Of a DNA stretch of 64,000 bases, positions 15,631 through 24,469 are shown in pieces. The stretch comes from Leifsonia poae (GTDB lineage Bacteria > Actinomycetota > Actinomycetes > Actinomycetales > Microbacteriaceae), in NCBI RefSeq assembly GCF_020009625.1, contig NZ_JAIHLP010000002.1, positions 2,046,001-2,110,000 on the forward strand, read 5' to 3'. The notes under the pieces were generated by a model. That model searched no databases. It had not been told where the DNA came from and saw only the letters and a program-made list of their open reading frames with translations. Position numbers and translations under genes: made by a program. The first letter of the stretch is position 1. The number at the start of each line of letters is the position of its first letter.

Positions 15631-17211
15631 CTACTCCTGACGGGCCGGATCGCCGAGCGTCGCCGCGGGGAGCAGGGACTCGAGCTCGGAGTCGGGACCG
15701 GGGTCGCATCCGTCGGCCGCAGCCGCGCCCTCGACGGGCGATTCGGCGCCGGCGGGACGCTCCAGCAGGTTCTTGCCGAGGTGGTGCGCATCCGGGAGCT
15801 CGATCGGGTAGACCCCGGTGAAGCAGGCGGTGCAGAGACGCTCGCGCGGCTGCTCGGTGGCGGCGATCATCCCTTCGGCCGAGAGGTAGCCGAGGCTGTC
15901 AGCGCCGATCGACTGCCGCACCTCGTCGACGGCGAGGCCGGTCGCGATCAGTTCGGCGCGCGAGGCGAAGTCGATGCCGTAGAAGCACGGCCAGGTGATG
16001 GGCGGGCTGGAGATGCGCACGTGCACCTCGGCGGCGCCGGCCTCACGCAGCATGGAGACGAGAGCACGCTGCGTGTTGCCGCGCACAATCGAATCGTCGA
16101 CGACCACCAGACGCTTGCCCTTGATGACCTCTTTGAGCGGGTTCAGCTTGAGCTTGATGCCGCGCTGACGGATGGTCTGCGACGGTTGGATGAACGTGCG
16201 ACCCACATAGGAGTTCTTCACGAGACCCTGGCCGAAGGGGATGCCCGATGCCTGGGCGTACCCGATCGCGGCCGGCGTGCCCGACTCCGGGGTGGGGATG
16301 ACGAGGTCGGCTTCCACCTGGTGCTCGCGGGCCAGCTGCCGGCCCATCTCGACGCGGGCCTCGTGCACGCCACGGCCGGCGATGGTGGTGTCGGGCCGGG
16401 CGAGGTAGACGTACTCGAAGACGCAGCCGGCGCGCTTCTCTTCGGCGAACCGCTGGGTGCGCAATCCGTTCTCGTCGATCGCGACGAGCTCGCCCGGCTC
16501 GATCTCGCGCACAAAACTGGCGCCGACGATGTCGAGGGCGGCGGTCTCGGAGGCGACGACCCATCCGCGCTCAAGCCGGCCCAGTACCAGCGGACGCACA
16601 CCCTGCGGGTCGCGGGCGGCATAGAGGGTGTGCTCGTCCATGAAGACGAGACAGAATGCGCCGCGCAGGTGCGGAAGCACCTCGAGGGCAGTCGCCTCCA
16701 GCGTGTGGTCGAGGTCACCGGTGAGCAGCGCCGTGACCACGGCGGTGTCGGTGGTGTTGCCGCGGGAGAGCTCGCCGTCGAGCTCCGGGTAGCGGTCGTG
16801 CACGAGCTGCATCAGCTCGGCCGTATTGGTGAGGTTGCCGTTGTGGCCGAGCGCGACCGTTCCACTCGCGGTGCGGCCGAGCGTCGGCTGCGCGTTCTGC
16901 CAGGTGGATGAGCCGGTGGTCGAATAACGGCAGTGGCCGACGGCGATGTGGCCGGTCAGGGAGTTGAGGGCGTTCTCGTTGAACACCTGCGAGACCAGAC
17001 CCATGTCTTTGTAGATGAGGATCTTGTTGCCGTCGCTGGTGGCGATGCCGGCCGACTCCTGGCCGCGGTGCTGCAGGGCGTAGAGGCCGAAGTAGCTGAG
17101 CTTCGCCACCTCCTCGCCCGGAGCCCAGACGCCGAAGACACCGCAGGCATCCTGCGGACCCTTCTCGCCGGGCAGAAGATCGTGACTGAGAAGACCGTCG
17201 CCTCCGGACAA
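15631..17211 (-). CDS. purF: Amidophosphoribosyltransferase
   Basis: 526 residues. PurF commits PRPP and glutamine to purine synthesis. After a 22-residue propeptide comes the catalytic cysteine C23 (DACGVFGVW), then glutamine-amidotransferase marks HRGQESAGIA, VGHCRYST, GHNGNLTN. The phosphoribosyl domain has the PRPP loop VVVDDSIVRGNT. Cysteines in AGCVFEYVYLARPD, WPCFYGID and LCTACF match the four ligands of the iron-sulfur cluster of the Bacillus-type enzyme, so this is the Fe-S class. The TTG start has AAGGGGG 7 nt upstream. It converges on the HAD gene and is followed on the other side by two small genes. Confidence 0.97.
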   Translation of the reverse strand: MSGGDGLLSHDLLPGEKGPQDACGVFGVWAPGEEVAKLSYFGLYALQHRGQESAGIATSDGNKILIYKDMGLVSQVFNENALNSLTGHIAVGHCRYSTTGSSTWQNAQPTLGRTASGTVALGHNGNLTNTAELMQLVHDRYPELDGELSRGNTTDTAVVTALLTGDLDHTLEATALEVLPHLRGAFCLVFMDEHTLYAARDPQGVRPLVLGRLERGWVVASETAALDIVGASFVREIEPGELVAIDENGLRTQRFAEEKRAGCVFEYVYLARPDTTIAGRGVHEARVEMGRQLAREHQVEADLVIPTPESGTPAAIGYAQASGIPFGQGLVKNSYVGRTFIQPSQTIRQRGIKLKLNPLKEVIKGKRLVVVDDSIVRGNTQRALVSMLREAGAAEVHVRISSPPITWPCFYGIDFASRAELIATGLAVDEVRQSIGADSLGYLSAEGMIAATEQPRERLCTACFTGVYPIELPDAHHLGKNLLERPAGAESPVEGAAAADGCDPGPDSELESLLPAATLGDPARQE

Positions 17212-17238
17212 ACCGGAACCCCCTTAGATCGGGATGAG

Positions 17239-17601
17239 TTAGTTCTCGATGGATTTGTGGGTGTCGGATGCTTCGTCGACAGCCGCTGACTCGCTGTGGG
17301 TGACGTGCACGTCCAGTCTATCCGCCAGAACGGTACGCGCCCTGCGCGTGCTGGAACGGTCGATCAGCAGGGCGACGAAAGCCCCGAGCGCCACGCCGAC
17401 GACCACGCAGAACAGCAGCAGGAAGCCGAAGACGGTTCCGCGGTCGTAGGTGGGGTTCGGCGGGAAGGCGAACGTCAGGATCAGCGCGACGACCACGAAC
17501 ACCAGCGCACCCGCCAGCATGAACCGGAAGTACCTCGGCGAGCGCTTGACCCGCACCGAGCTCTCGGTGACGGTGGCCTGCTCCTCGGGGTTGTCGCTCA
17601 T
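17239..17601 (-). CDS. Small membrane protein with two helices
   Basis: 120 residues: a polar N-terminus, two hydrophobic helices at about 28-50 (FMLAGALVFVVVALILTFAF) and 58-82 (VFGFLLLFCVVVGVALGAFVALL), then a basic/polar C-terminal tail. ATG 17601 follows AGGGAC. It lies 27 bp upstream of purF on the same strand and is probably co-transcribed with it. Small two-helix proteins are commonly found at this position in Microbacteriaceae; function unknown. Confidence 0.75.
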   Translation of the reverse strand: MSDNPEEQATVTESSVRVKRSPRYFRFMLAGALVFVVVALILTFAFPPNPTYDRGTVFGFLLLFCVVVGVALGAFVALLIDRSSTRRARTVLADRLDVHVTHSESAAVDEASDTHKSIEN

Positions 17602-17638
17602 GTCCCTATTGTCCCTTAATGAAGCTGGGAGCGGAGCC

Positions 17639-18007
17639 TCACGAGATTCCGGCGACCCGCAGCGGCAGGAGCCCGTGCAGGTCTGCGCGCTGACCGGAGG
17701 CGTGCACCTGCCCCGCCGCCACGGCCTGCTCCCACGTCGTGCGGCCGGTGGCGAGTGCGAGCCAGGTGGCCGCATCCGTCTCGATCACGTTGGGCGGGGT
17801 GCCGCGCGTGTGACGGGGGCCCGGGATGCACTGCACAGCTCCGAACGGCGGCACCCGAACCTCCACGGTGTTGCCGGGCGCCCGCTCCGCCAGCAGTTGC
17901 AGGAGGTAGCGCACCGCTGTCGCCCGTGCGTTGCGGTCCGCGCCCTCCCCCAGCGCGGCGTGCACCGCCGCCTCACCGTCCGCATCCTGGATCTTCGCCC
18001 TCGCCAT
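17639..18007 (-). CDS. Sterol-carrier (SCP2-like) family protein
   Basis: 122 residues. The fold family is recognised from [34 protein letters not shown] and [32 protein letters not shown], the typical SCP2-like ending. Actinobacteria keep this gene beside purD and purF, as here (divergent from purD, upstream of the purF side). It may bind a hydrophobic ligand; its link with purine synthesis is unexplained. ATG 18007 begins [12 protein letters not shown]. Confidence 0.8.
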   Translation of the reverse strand: MARAKIQDADGEAAVHAALGEGADRNARATAVRYLLQLLAERAPGNTVEVRVPPFGAVQCIPGPRHTRGTPPNVIETDAATWLALATGRTTWEQAVAAGQVHASGQRADLHGLLPLRVAGIS

Positions 18008-18069
18008 CCCCCCATCCTCCCGCACGCCCGTTCGGAGGAAACGGAGGAAACGAAAGAAAGGGGGATGGG

Positions 18070-18075
18070 TAGGAT
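18070..18075 (+). promoter_or_regulatory. -10 box of purD (leaderless)
   Basis: TAGGAT, 6 nt before GTG 18082. Upstream at 18033-18050 is a tandem GGAGGAAAC repeat whose role is unclear. Confidence 0.5.
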
Positions 18076-18081
18076 TTGGGC

Positions 18082-19338
18082 GTGAAGATTCTGGTGCTGG
18101 GTTCGGGCGCGCGCGAGCACGCCATCGTCACGTCGCTGCTGACGGAAGAGGTGGCGCACGAGATCGTCGTGGCGCCGGGCAACGCCGGGATCGCCCAAGA
18201 CGTGTCGGTCGAACCGGGCCTGGACCCGCTGAACGGCGAGGCCGTCACCGAGTACGCGATCGAGCACGACATCGATCTCGTGGTGATCGGGCCGGAGGCA
18301 CCGCTGGTGGCCGGAGTGGCCGACCCGCTGCGCACGCGCGGCATCCCGGTGTTCGGCCCCGGCAAGGTGGCGGCGCAGCTCGAAGGCTCCAAGACGTTCG
18401 CGAAGCGGATCATGGATGCGGCCGGTGTTCCCACCGGCCGTGCCGTCCGCGCCACCACCCTGCTCGAGGCCGAAGAGGCGCTCGACGCGTTCGGAGCCCC
18501 CTACGTCGTGAAGGCAGACGGGCTCGCCGCCGGCAAGGGCGTTCTCGTCACCGAGGACCGCGAGGCGGCCGTCGCCCACAGCTCGCACTACCTGGAGCAC
18601 GGCGCCGTCCTCGTCGAAGAGTTCCTCGACGGCCAAGAGGTGTCGCTGTTCCTCGTGAGCGACGGCCACACCGTGCTGCCCCTCTCGCCCGCGCAGGACT
18701 ACAAGCGCCTGCTCGACGGCGACGCCGGCCCCAACACCGGCGGCATGGGCGCATACTCCCCGCTCCCGTGGCTGCCGGAGACGTTCGTCGACGAGGTCAT
18801 CGAGACCGTGGCCCTGCCCACCGTGCGCCAACTCGCCCGCGAGCAGACCCCGTTCATCGGGCTGCTCTACTGCGGGCTCATCCTGACCGGCCGCGGCATC
18901 CGCGTCATCGAGTTCAATGCCCGCTTCGGCGACCCGGAGACCCAGGTTGTTCTGCCGCGTCTGGTCACGCCGCTCTCCGAGCTGCTGTTCGCGGCCGCCA
19001 CCGGCGCTCTCGCCACGCAGCCGCGGCCAGAGTTCGCGCTCGACGTGGCCGTCGCCGTCGTGCTCGCCAGCGAAGGCTACCCGGAAGCCCCGCTCACCGG
19101 CCGGGCGATCACCGGGCTCGACGAGGCCGCCGCCGTCCCCGAGGTGACGATCGCGCACGCGGCGACGGTCCGGGATGCCGCGACCGGCGCCCTGCTCGCG
19201 ACCGGCGGCCGGGTGCTCTGCGTCGTCGCCCGCGGGACCACCTTCGCCGAGGCGCGCGCGCTCGCTTACGAGGCGGTCGGGAAGATCGGCCTCGACGGCT
19301 CGCAGTACCGCACAGACATCGCCGCCCGCGTCGTCTGA
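18082..19338 (+). CDS. purD: Phosphoribosylamine-glycine ligase (GAR synthetase)
   Basis: 418 residues, standard PurD length. It joins phosphoribosylamine and glycine with ATP (step two). The N-terminal domain begins [16 protein letters not shown], and the ATP-grasp core has [65 protein letters not shown] and [20 protein letters not shown] (metal-binding E and N). GTG 18082 is chosen over TTG 18076 because PurD proteins begin at the lysine-isoleucine-leucine stretch and TAGGAT lies 6 nt before it. Confidence 0.97.
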   Translation: MKILVLGSGAREHAIVTSLLTEEVAHEIVVAPGNAGIAQDVSVEPGLDPLNGEAVTEYAIEHDIDLVVIGPEAPLVAGVADPLRTRGIPVFGPGKVAAQLEGSKTFAKRIMDAAGVPTGRAVRATTLLEAEEALDAFGAPYVVKADGLAAGKGVLVTEDREAAVAHSSHYLEHGAVLVEEFLDGQEVSLFLVSDGHTVLPLSPAQDYKRLLDGDAGPNTGGMGAYSPLPWLPETFVDEVIETVALPTVRQLAREQTPFIGLLYCGLILTGRGIRVIEFNARFGDPETQVVLPRLVTPLSELLFAAATGALATQPRPEFALDVAVAVVLASEGYPEAPLTGRAITGLDEAAAVPEVTIAHAATVRDAATGALLATGGRVLCVVARGTTFAEARALAYEAVGKIGLDGSQYRTDIAARVV

Positions 19339-19351
19339 ACCGGTTGCAGGC

Positions 19352-20596
19352 TCAGTCGAGCAGGCGGGCGAGGAAGGCGTTGCGGAACGTGCCCTGCGGG
19401 TCGAACGTCTCCGTCAGCGTGCGGAACTCCGCGAGCCGCGGATAGCGGGTCGGCACGACACCGGCAGTGTCGCGATAGACCTTGCCCCAGTGAGGCCGGG
19501 CTCCCAAAGGGAGAAGGGCATCCTCGACAGCGGGCAGCACCGCTTCGACGCCCGCCTGATCTCGCAGCCAGGTGAAGTGCAGGCCGACCGCATCCGTCTC
19601 GTAGGCCGACGACAACCACAGTCCGTCGGCGGCGACTGTGCGGATCTCGGTGACCTGGAGCAGCGGGGCCACGAGCGGGCCGAGCGCGCGGACGGCCTCG
19701 ATGGCTTCCACCGCGCGAGCACGTGGCACGAGGTACTCCGACTGGATCTCTTCGCCGTTGGACGGCGTGAACTCGAGACGGAAGTGGGGAAGCCGCTCGT
19801 TCCACGGGCCGACGACGCCGAGCTGCTCGGTGGTGTTGCGCACATCCATGGTCGGGATCATGTGCCTCGGCTCGGTGAGCGCGCGGGCGCCGAAGAAGTC
19901 GTCGCCGACGGTGACGGTGTCGCCCTCCCGCTCCTTCAGCCAGGCGAGACCGACCGCATCCTCGGTCCAGGTCGTGAAGAGGGAGACGCTGTACGCCGCC
20001 GAGGTGATGTCGTCGAACCGGTCGAACACGGTCGACCAGGGCAGGGTCTCGAACAACCGCTGGCGCACGCCGAACGTGGGCTGGATGTCGAGCGTCAACT
20101 CGGTCACGACGCCGAGGGCACCGAGCGAGACGACCGCGCCGGCGAACGACGGATCGTCGCGATCGAGATCGACGATCTCCCCGTCGGCGCGCAGGATGCG
20201 CAGGGCCCGCACCGCGGTGGCCAGGTTGCCGTTGCGGTCGCCCGACCCGTGGGTGGCGGTGGCGACGGCGCCGGCCACCGAGATGTGCGGGAGCGAGGCC
20301 AGGTTCGCCAGCGCCCAGCCGGAATTCTGCAGCACGCGGGCGAGGTCGCCGTAGCGGGTGCCGCCGCCGACGGTCACGGCCCGGGCCCCCTCATCGATGC
20401 GCACCTCGGCGGGAAGCCCGGCCGTGCTCACCAGAAGATCAGTGTCATCGGCGAGATCGTTGAACGAGTGCCGGGAGCCGAGCGCCCGCACGGAGCGCGC
20501 CGCGACGATGAGGTCACGCAGCTCGTCGACGCCGGTGGGATGCGCGATGCGCTTCGCCCGGTACTCGTGATTCCCAGCCCAATTCCACTCGCCCAC
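19352..20596 (-). CDS. FAD-linked alditol oxidase (xylitol/sorbitol oxidase-like)
   Basis: 414 residues, close to Streptomyces AldO. The FAD domain has ALGSRHSFNDLA, whose His is the expected covalent flavin attachment, and LPHISVAGAVATATHGSG. The C-terminal domain keeps the AldO active-site string TEIRTVAADGLWLSSAY (Glu and Arg) and HWGKVY (Lys). It would oxidise a polyol at C1 with oxygen, producing the aldose and peroxide. GTG 20596 has an excellent AAGGAGG 6 nt upstream; the longer frame to 20680 has none. It stands alone, convergent with purD. Confidence 0.87.
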   Translation of the reverse strand: MGEWNWAGNHEYRAKRIAHPTGVDELRDLIVAARSVRALGSRHSFNDLADDTDLLVSTAGLPAEVRIDEGARAVTVGGGTRYGDLARVLQNSGWALANLASLPHISVAGAVATATHGSGDRNGNLATAVRALRILRADGEIVDLDRDDPSFAGAVVSLGALGVVTELTLDIQPTFGVRQRLFETLPWSTVFDRFDDITSAAYSVSLFTTWTEDAVGLAWLKEREGDTVTVGDDFFGARALTEPRHMIPTMDVRNTTEQLGVVGPWNERLPHFRLEFTPSNGEEIQSEYLVPRARAVEAIEAVRALGPLVAPLLQVTEIRTVAADGLWLSSAYETDAVGLHFTWLRDQAGVEAVLPAVEDALLPLGARPHWGKVYRDTAGVVPTRYPRLAEFRTLTETFDPQGTFRNAFLARLLD

Positions 20597-20707
20597 GCCG
20601 GCCTCCTTCGAACCTGTGCGCACCAGTCTCGCAGGTTGTGTGACCGTGCACATGAACGCGAGACGACTATGTCTTCTCACGGCCGACCCGCGCTGGTAGC
20701 GTGACGA

Positions 20708-20726
20708 CTACGGCGCCGCGCCGTAG
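20708..20726. promoter_or_regulatory. Palindrome before the DUF6325 gene
   Basis: CTACGGCGC, one base, and its exact reverse complement, placed 8 bp before the Shine-Dalgarno GGAGGA of the gene at 20745. It may be an operator or a leader hairpin. Confidence 0.4.
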
Positions 20727-20744
20727 AGCGAGCGGAGGAATTGC

Positions 20745-21173
20745 GTGACCGATTTCGAGTACGGACCAGCTGAATTCATCGTCGCGCAATTCGACAGCGA
20801 CAGACCATCGCCGGGTGTGGTGCAGGCGATCCTCGATCTCCTCGACACCGGAACGGTGCGGCTGCTCGATCTGCTCTTCGTGTCGCGTGCGCCGAGCGGT
20901 GAGGTCACGCTGCTCGAATTCGACGATGTCGGCGACGAGTACGGCCTGGCCGGCGTCACCCTGGAAGCCAGCGGGCTCGCCGGCGCCGAAGACGTGGACG
21001 ACATCACCGAGCTGATCGATCCCGGCACCTCCGGCGCGATCCTCGTGCTCGAACACACCTGGGCCAAGAACCTCGCCAACCGGTTCTTCGCCGCGGGCGG
21101 GAGCGTCGTGCACGCCGAACGCATCCCGGCACCGGTCGTGAACGCCGTGCTCACCGAAGCCGCCGAGGAGTGA
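20745..21173 (+). CDS. DUF6325 family protein
   Basis: 142 residues, acidic. The pattern FEYGPAEFIVAQFDSDRPSPGVVQAILDLLDTGTVRLLDLLFV and GTSGAILVLEHTWAKNLANRF identifies the DUF6325 (formerly DUF1269-like) proteins that resemble membrane-associated stress proteins, though no transmembrane helix is present here. GTG 20745 follows GCGGAGGAA. It is followed 82 bp later by a SHOCT-domain protein, and this pair occurs together in many actinobacteria; they are probably one operon. Function unknown. Confidence 0.8.
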   Translation: MTDFEYGPAEFIVAQFDSDRPSPGVVQAILDLLDTGTVRLLDLLFVSRAPSGEVTLLEFDDVGDEYGLAGVTLEASGLAGAEDVDDITELIDPGTSGAILVLEHTWAKNLANRFFAAGGSVVHAERIPAPVVNAVLTEAAEE

Positions 21174-21255
21174 CCACCGCAGGCCTCAGGCGCTCCGGCG
21201 CATCCACAGCGGGGCTGCATCACGCGGCCGCGTACGAGAGCAGAAGGAGAACACC

Positions 21256-21597
21256 ATGCCGTTCATCCGTCGAGTAGGTCGTCCCGGATTGCTGGGGCTC
21301 GCCGCCCGCACCGCGGTCGTCGCGGGAACCGCGACCGCCGTCGCCGGTGGGATGCGCTCCCACCAAGAGGCGAAGGCGCAGGAGCAGTACGAGGCCGAAC
21401 AGTTCCAAGCCCAGCAGCAGCAGGCCGCCATGGGTGCGGCGGCGCAGCAGGCCGTGGCGCAGGCGACGCCGGCGGCCCCGGCGGATTCCGGCGGCTCCGA
21501 TCTGATGACTCAGCTCTCCCAGCTGGGGGCACTGCACTCGCAGGGCATCCTGTCGGACGATGAGTTCAGCGCGGCGAAGGCCAAACTGCTCGCGTAG
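21256..21597 (+). CDS. SHOCT-domain membrane-associated protein
   Basis: 113 residues. An N-terminal hydrophobic stretch (LLGLAARTAVVAGTATAVAGG, about 12-32) is followed by a Gln/Ala-rich region (QFQAQQQQAAMGAAAQQAV) and a C-terminal SHOCT motif (LMTQLSQLGALHSQGILSDDEFSAAKAKLL) known to mediate oligomerisation. AGAAGGAG precedes ATG 21256. Paired with the DUF6325 gene upstream. Confidence 0.85.
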   Translation: MPFIRRVGRPGLLGLAARTAVVAGTATAVAGGMRSHQEAKAQEQYEAEQFQAQQQQAAMGAAAQQAVAQATPAAPADSGGSDLMTQLSQLGALHSQGILSDDEFSAAKAKLLA

Positions 21598-21615
21598 GGA
21601 ACGGTTGGGGCGGCG

Positions 21616-22113
21616 TCAGTCGTGGCGCGATTCATCGCGAGCGTAGCCAGGGTGCCCGTCGGGGCCGAGCCCCGCCCCTGCCGCGACTTTCGCCAGCAGG
21701 CGCGAGAGCACGAGACGTTCGTCGTCGTCGAGCGTTTTGAGCAGTCCGTCCTGGTGCGCGTCGGCGACGGTTCTCAGCTGCGCCAGAAGGGCGGTTCCGG
21801 CGTCGGTGAGTTGGAGCTCATAGTTGCGACGGTCTTTCGCGCTGCGGACTCGTTCGACGAGCCCCCGGTTCTCGAGGTCGTCGACAAGGGCGACGAGCCG
21901 GCTGGGCACCGTGCCGAGCCGGCCGGCGAGCTCGCGCTGGCTGATGCCCGGGCTGCGGCCGAGGGCCCGCAGAGCCCCGGCGTCGCGCGGCGTGAGACCG
22001 ATCTCGGCGACACGCGCAGCGAAGCGGTCGGCGGCGTGCGCGCCGAGCTGCGTGAGCAGGAAGGCGGTGCGCGGCGATGGCCGTTCGGGGCGGGGGGCGG
22101 ATGCGACGGTCAC
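21616..22113 (-). CDS. MarR-family repressor
   Basis: 165 residues. The winged helix reads LTPRDAGALRALGRSPGISQRELAGRLGTVPSRLVALVDDLENRGLVERV, followed by the wing AKDRRNYELQLTDAG. It is divergent from a membrane protein gene and separated from it by a perfect MarR-type palindrome (22141-22157), so auto- and cross-repression are expected. GTG 22113 has TATTCT 6 nt upstream and no Shine-Dalgarno. Ligand unknown. Confidence 0.88.
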   Translation of the reverse strand: MTVASAPRPERPSPRTAFLLTQLGAHAADRFAARVAEIGLTPRDAGALRALGRSPGISQRELAGRLGTVPSRLVALVDDLENRGLVERVRSAKDRRNYELQLTDAGTALLAQLRTVADAHQDGLLKTLDDDERLVLSRLLAKVAAGAGLGPDGHPGYARDESRHD

Positions 22114-22119
22114 GGATCC

Positions 22120-22125
22120 AGAATA
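22120..22125 (-). promoter_or_regulatory. -10 box of marR-type gene
   Basis: TATTCT on the minus strand, 6 nt before GTG 22113; the operator at 22141 lies in the -35 region of this promoter. Confidence 0.5.
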
Positions 22126-22140
22126 CCCCTTGCGATAAAC

Positions 22141-22157
22141 GATTACAAAGTGTAATC
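22141..22157. promoter_or_regulatory. MarR operator
   Basis: GATTACA, 3 bp, TGTAATC: a perfect 7-bp inverted repeat. It overlaps the promoter of the repressor and ends 8 bp before the ATG of the divergent gene at 22166. Confidence 0.75.
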
Positions 22158-22165
22158 ATTTCATC

Positions 22166-22909
22166 ATGAACGCTCTTCCTGCTCCCGCCCGCCGATCGGG
22201 CGGACCCCATCTGGGCACACTGGCCATCGTCTCGGCCGCGCTCCTGCTCGCCTCCCTCCTCATCGGCGCTGTGCTGACAGGCGGCCAGGCCTTCGTCTCG
22301 CCATTCGACGGGAAAGACGCGGTCATGGCGTACGCGCAGAAAGACTGGGCGAGCATCCGGGTCACCTCGATGCTGCAGTTCGGTTCCGCCGTCCCGCTCG
22401 GCATCTTCGCCGCCACGGCGTTCGCGCGTCTCCAGCGGCTCGGCGTGCGCGTCCCCGGGCCGGCCATCGGTTTCTTCGGCGGCCTGACCGCCTCGGTGCT
22501 GCTCATGGTCTCGGCCCTGGCCGAATTCGTACTCAGCCGCCCGGAGGTCACGACGGATGCGAACCTCGCCCTGGCGCTCTCCTTCCTGTCGTTCGCCACC
22601 GGGGGCGTCGGCTCCGTCACCGGCATGGGTCTGCTCCTCGCCGGCATCGCGGTGCCTGCCCTCATCCTGCGCCTGTTCCCCCGCTGGCTCGCGTGGGCCG
22701 GGCTCGTCATCGCCGCACTGGCGGAACTCAGCTTCCTCTCGCTCGCGGTCGAACCGCTGCAGTTCCTGCTGCCCATCGGGCGCTTCGGCGGAATGCTGTG
22801 GCTGATCGCCGCCGGCTTCCTGCTGCCGACCGACCGCCGCGACGTGCGCGACCGGAGCCACGAGGTGCGCGGCGGATCACCGGCGGGGGACGACGGCACG
22901 AGCGAGTAG
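22166..22909 (+). CDS. DUF4386-like integral membrane protein
   Basis: 247 residues with six to seven hydrophobic helices (for example GTLAIVSAALLLASLLIGAV, GPAIGFFGGLTASVLLMVSA, LAWAGLVIAALAELSFLSLA). The arrangement resembles the DUF4386 group of small membrane proteins. No transport or enzymatic motif is visible. Because it is divergent from a MarR repressor with a shared operator, it is probably induced by an organic compound. The ATG at 22166 lies so close to the operator that no clear Shine-Dalgarno fits, so a leaderless transcript is possible. Confidence 0.7.
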   Translation: MNALPAPARRSGGPHLGTLAIVSAALLLASLLIGAVLTGGQAFVSPFDGKDAVMAYAQKDWASIRVTSMLQFGSAVPLGIFAATAFARLQRLGVRVPGPAIGFFGGLTASVLLMVSALAEFVLSRPEVTTDANLALALSFLSFATGGVGSVTGMGLLLAGIAVPALILRLFPRWLAWAGLVIAALAELSFLSLAVEPLQFLLPIGRFGGMLWLIAAGFLLPTDRRDVRDRSHEVRGGSPAGDDGTSE

Positions 22910-22925
22910 CGCCGCACGCGCCCCT

Positions 22926-22931
22926 TAAGAT
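22926..22931 (+). promoter_or_regulatory. -10 box of purC (leaderless)
   Basis: TAAGAT, 6 nt before GTG 22938, with no ribosome binding site in between. Confidence 0.5.
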
Positions 22932-22937
22932 GGGCGC

Positions 22938-23849
22938 GTGACTTCCTCAGCCGCCCTGCCCTCCTGGTCGCACGTCTACTCCGGAAAGGTGCGCGACCTC
23001 TACGTTCCCGAGCGGGCCGGCGGCCTCGAAGACACCGACGCCGTGCTCGTGGTGGCGAGCGACCGGGTGAGCGCCTTCGACCACGTGCTCGTGCCGGGCA
23101 TCCCCGGAAAAGGGGAACTGCTCACCACCCTGAGCCTGTGGTGGTTCGACCGGCTGTCGACGGTGCCGAACCACCTCATCCCCGACCACCGCCTGGTGGG
23201 CGATCGGGTCGTCGAAGCGATCCCGGATGCGGTGGCCGGCCGTTCCATGCTGGTGAAGCCACTGCACATGTTCCCGATCGAGTGCGTGGTGCGCGGCTAC
23301 CTCACCGGTAGCGGGTGGGCGGAGTACCAGGCGACGCAGGGCGTGTGCGGCATCCCCCTGCCCGCCGGGCTCGGCAACGGCGACCGGCTGCCCGAACCGA
23401 TCTACACGCCCGCATGGAAGGCGCCGCTCGGGCAGCACGACGAGAACATCAGCTTCGAGCGCACGATCGAACTCGTCGGCGCACCGGTCGCCGAGGAACT
23501 GCGCCGACTGTCTCTGCTGATCTACCGTCTGGGCTCCGAGATCGCCGAGGCACACGGCGTGATCATCGCCGACACCAAGTTCGAGTTCGGAGCCGACCGC
23601 ACTACCGGCGAGATCACCCTCGCCGATGAGGTGCTCACCAGCGACTCGAGCCGGTACTGGGATGCGGCGGCCTACGCCGCGGGCACCACCCCGGCCGAGC
23701 GGATGGCCAGCTTCGACAAGCAGATCGTTCGCGACTGGCTCGCCGCCCATTGGGACAAGAACGGCACTCCGCCGGCCCTTCCGGCAGATGTCGTGGAGCG
23801 GACGGCCGCGCGCTACCGCGAACTGCTCGCCCGCCTCACAGCGGATTGA
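22938..23849 (+). CDS. purC: SAICAR synthetase
   Basis: 303 residues, the longer actinobacterial/yeast-like form. It ligates CAIR and aspartate with ATP. Signatures: YSGKVRDLY (ATP loop), VVASDRVSAFDHVL, GKGELLTTLSLWWF, PIECVVRGYLTGSGWAEYQ (SAICAR signature), IIADTKFEFG and LADEVLTSDSSRYW. Start GTG 22938 begins VTSSAALPSWSHVYSG. Downstream lies an unrelated convergent membrane-protein gene. Confidence 0.97.
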   Translation: MTSSAALPSWSHVYSGKVRDLYVPERAGGLEDTDAVLVVASDRVSAFDHVLVPGIPGKGELLTTLSLWWFDRLSTVPNHLIPDHRLVGDRVVEAIPDAVAGRSMLVKPLHMFPIECVVRGYLTGSGWAEYQATQGVCGIPLPAGLGNGDRLPEPIYTPAWKAPLGQHDENISFERTIELVGAPVAEELRRLSLLIYRLGSEIAEAHGVIIADTKFEFGADRTTGEITLADEVLTSDSSRYWDAAAYAAGTTPAERMASFDKQIVRDWLAAHWDKNGTPPALPADVVERTAARYRELLARLTAD

Positions 23850-23865
23850 GCGCGGCGCGGACGCC

Positions 23866-24414
23866 TCACCGCGGGGTCGAAGCCTTGCCGGGCCAGAGGG
23901 TATAGCTCACCGGCCAGATCGCGCAGATGCCGAGCACGAGCGTGAGCGTCGAGAGCCAGCCCTGGAGGGCCGCGGTGCGGTCGTGGTCGCCGACGATCGC
24001 GATCGCTGCGAGGAGCAGCACGCAGGCGATCGCCCAGGCGACGACGGTCAGGCCGAACTGTCTCCACTCGTGGCGCACACGCGGCGGTCCTCCTTTCGGC
24101 ACTGTCACCGGTGCCGGGCCGCCGGCGAACCGGTGGGCGAAACGCGCATCCATCCGGGTGATGATGCCGTGACCGAACGCGACCGAGAAGCCGAGGTAGG
24201 CGGCCGCGAGACCGTGCGTCCATTCGGCGGTCGCTCCCCGGGCGAGGTCGAGGACGGTGGCGGCCAGGAGGACAAGGTCTGTCACAGGCACCAGAACGAG
24301 CAGCATCCCACCGAGGCGGCGGCGGCGCAGCACATAGCGAGAGAGGAGTCCGGCCAGCAGGAGGATCCAGAACAGGATCTCGCAGGCGACGATCACAGCG
24401 ATGAGCATGCTCAT
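23866..24414 (-). CDS. Integral membrane protein, unknown
   Basis: 182 residues with five helices: LIAVIVACEILFWILLLAGL, LGGMLLVLVPVTDLVLLAA, GLAAAYLGFSVAFGHGII, LTVVAWAIACVLLLAAIAI and GWLSTLTLVLGICAIWPVSY. The last helix carries WPVSYTLWPGK. I do not recognise a named family beyond actinobacterial hypothetical membrane proteins. ATG 24414 is the first methionine of the hydrophobic protein; the longer frame to 24591 overlaps the divergent TetR gene. Divergence from tetR at 24470 suggests shared regulation. Confidence 0.75.
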   Translation of the reverse strand: MSMLIAVIVACEILFWILLLAGLLSRYVLRRRRLGGMLLVLVPVTDLVLLAATVLDLARGATAEWTHGLAAAYLGFSVAFGHGIITRMDARFAHRFAGGPAPVTVPKGGPPRVRHEWRQFGLTVVAWAIACVLLLAAIAIVGDHDRTAALQGWLSTLTLVLGICAIWPVSYTLWPGKASTPR

Positions 24415-24416
24415 TT

Positions 24417-24434
24417 CTAGCACAGTCGTACTAG
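24417..24434. promoter_or_regulatory. Possible TetR operator
   Basis: Imperfect dyad CTAGCAC-AGT-CGTACTAG in the 55-bp gap between the divergent membrane-protein and TetR genes. Only the outer CTAG arms and part of the inner bases pair, so confidence is low. Confidence 0.3.
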
Positions 24435-24456
24435 ACTCGTCGAGGGAGAGGAACCG

Positions 24457-24462
24457 TATCGT
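24457..24462 (+). promoter_or_regulatory. -10 box of tetR-VOC operon
   Basis: TATCGT, 7 nt before ATG 24470; the GAGGGAGAGG at 24442-24451 is too far upstream to serve as a ribosome binding site. Confidence 0.45.
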
Positions 24463-24469
24463 AGTCCGC

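Noticed and set aside
15412..16911. Long plus-strand frame opposite purF
   Set aside because: It is the shadow of purF, whose motifs and length are canonical; the translated sequence has no domain.
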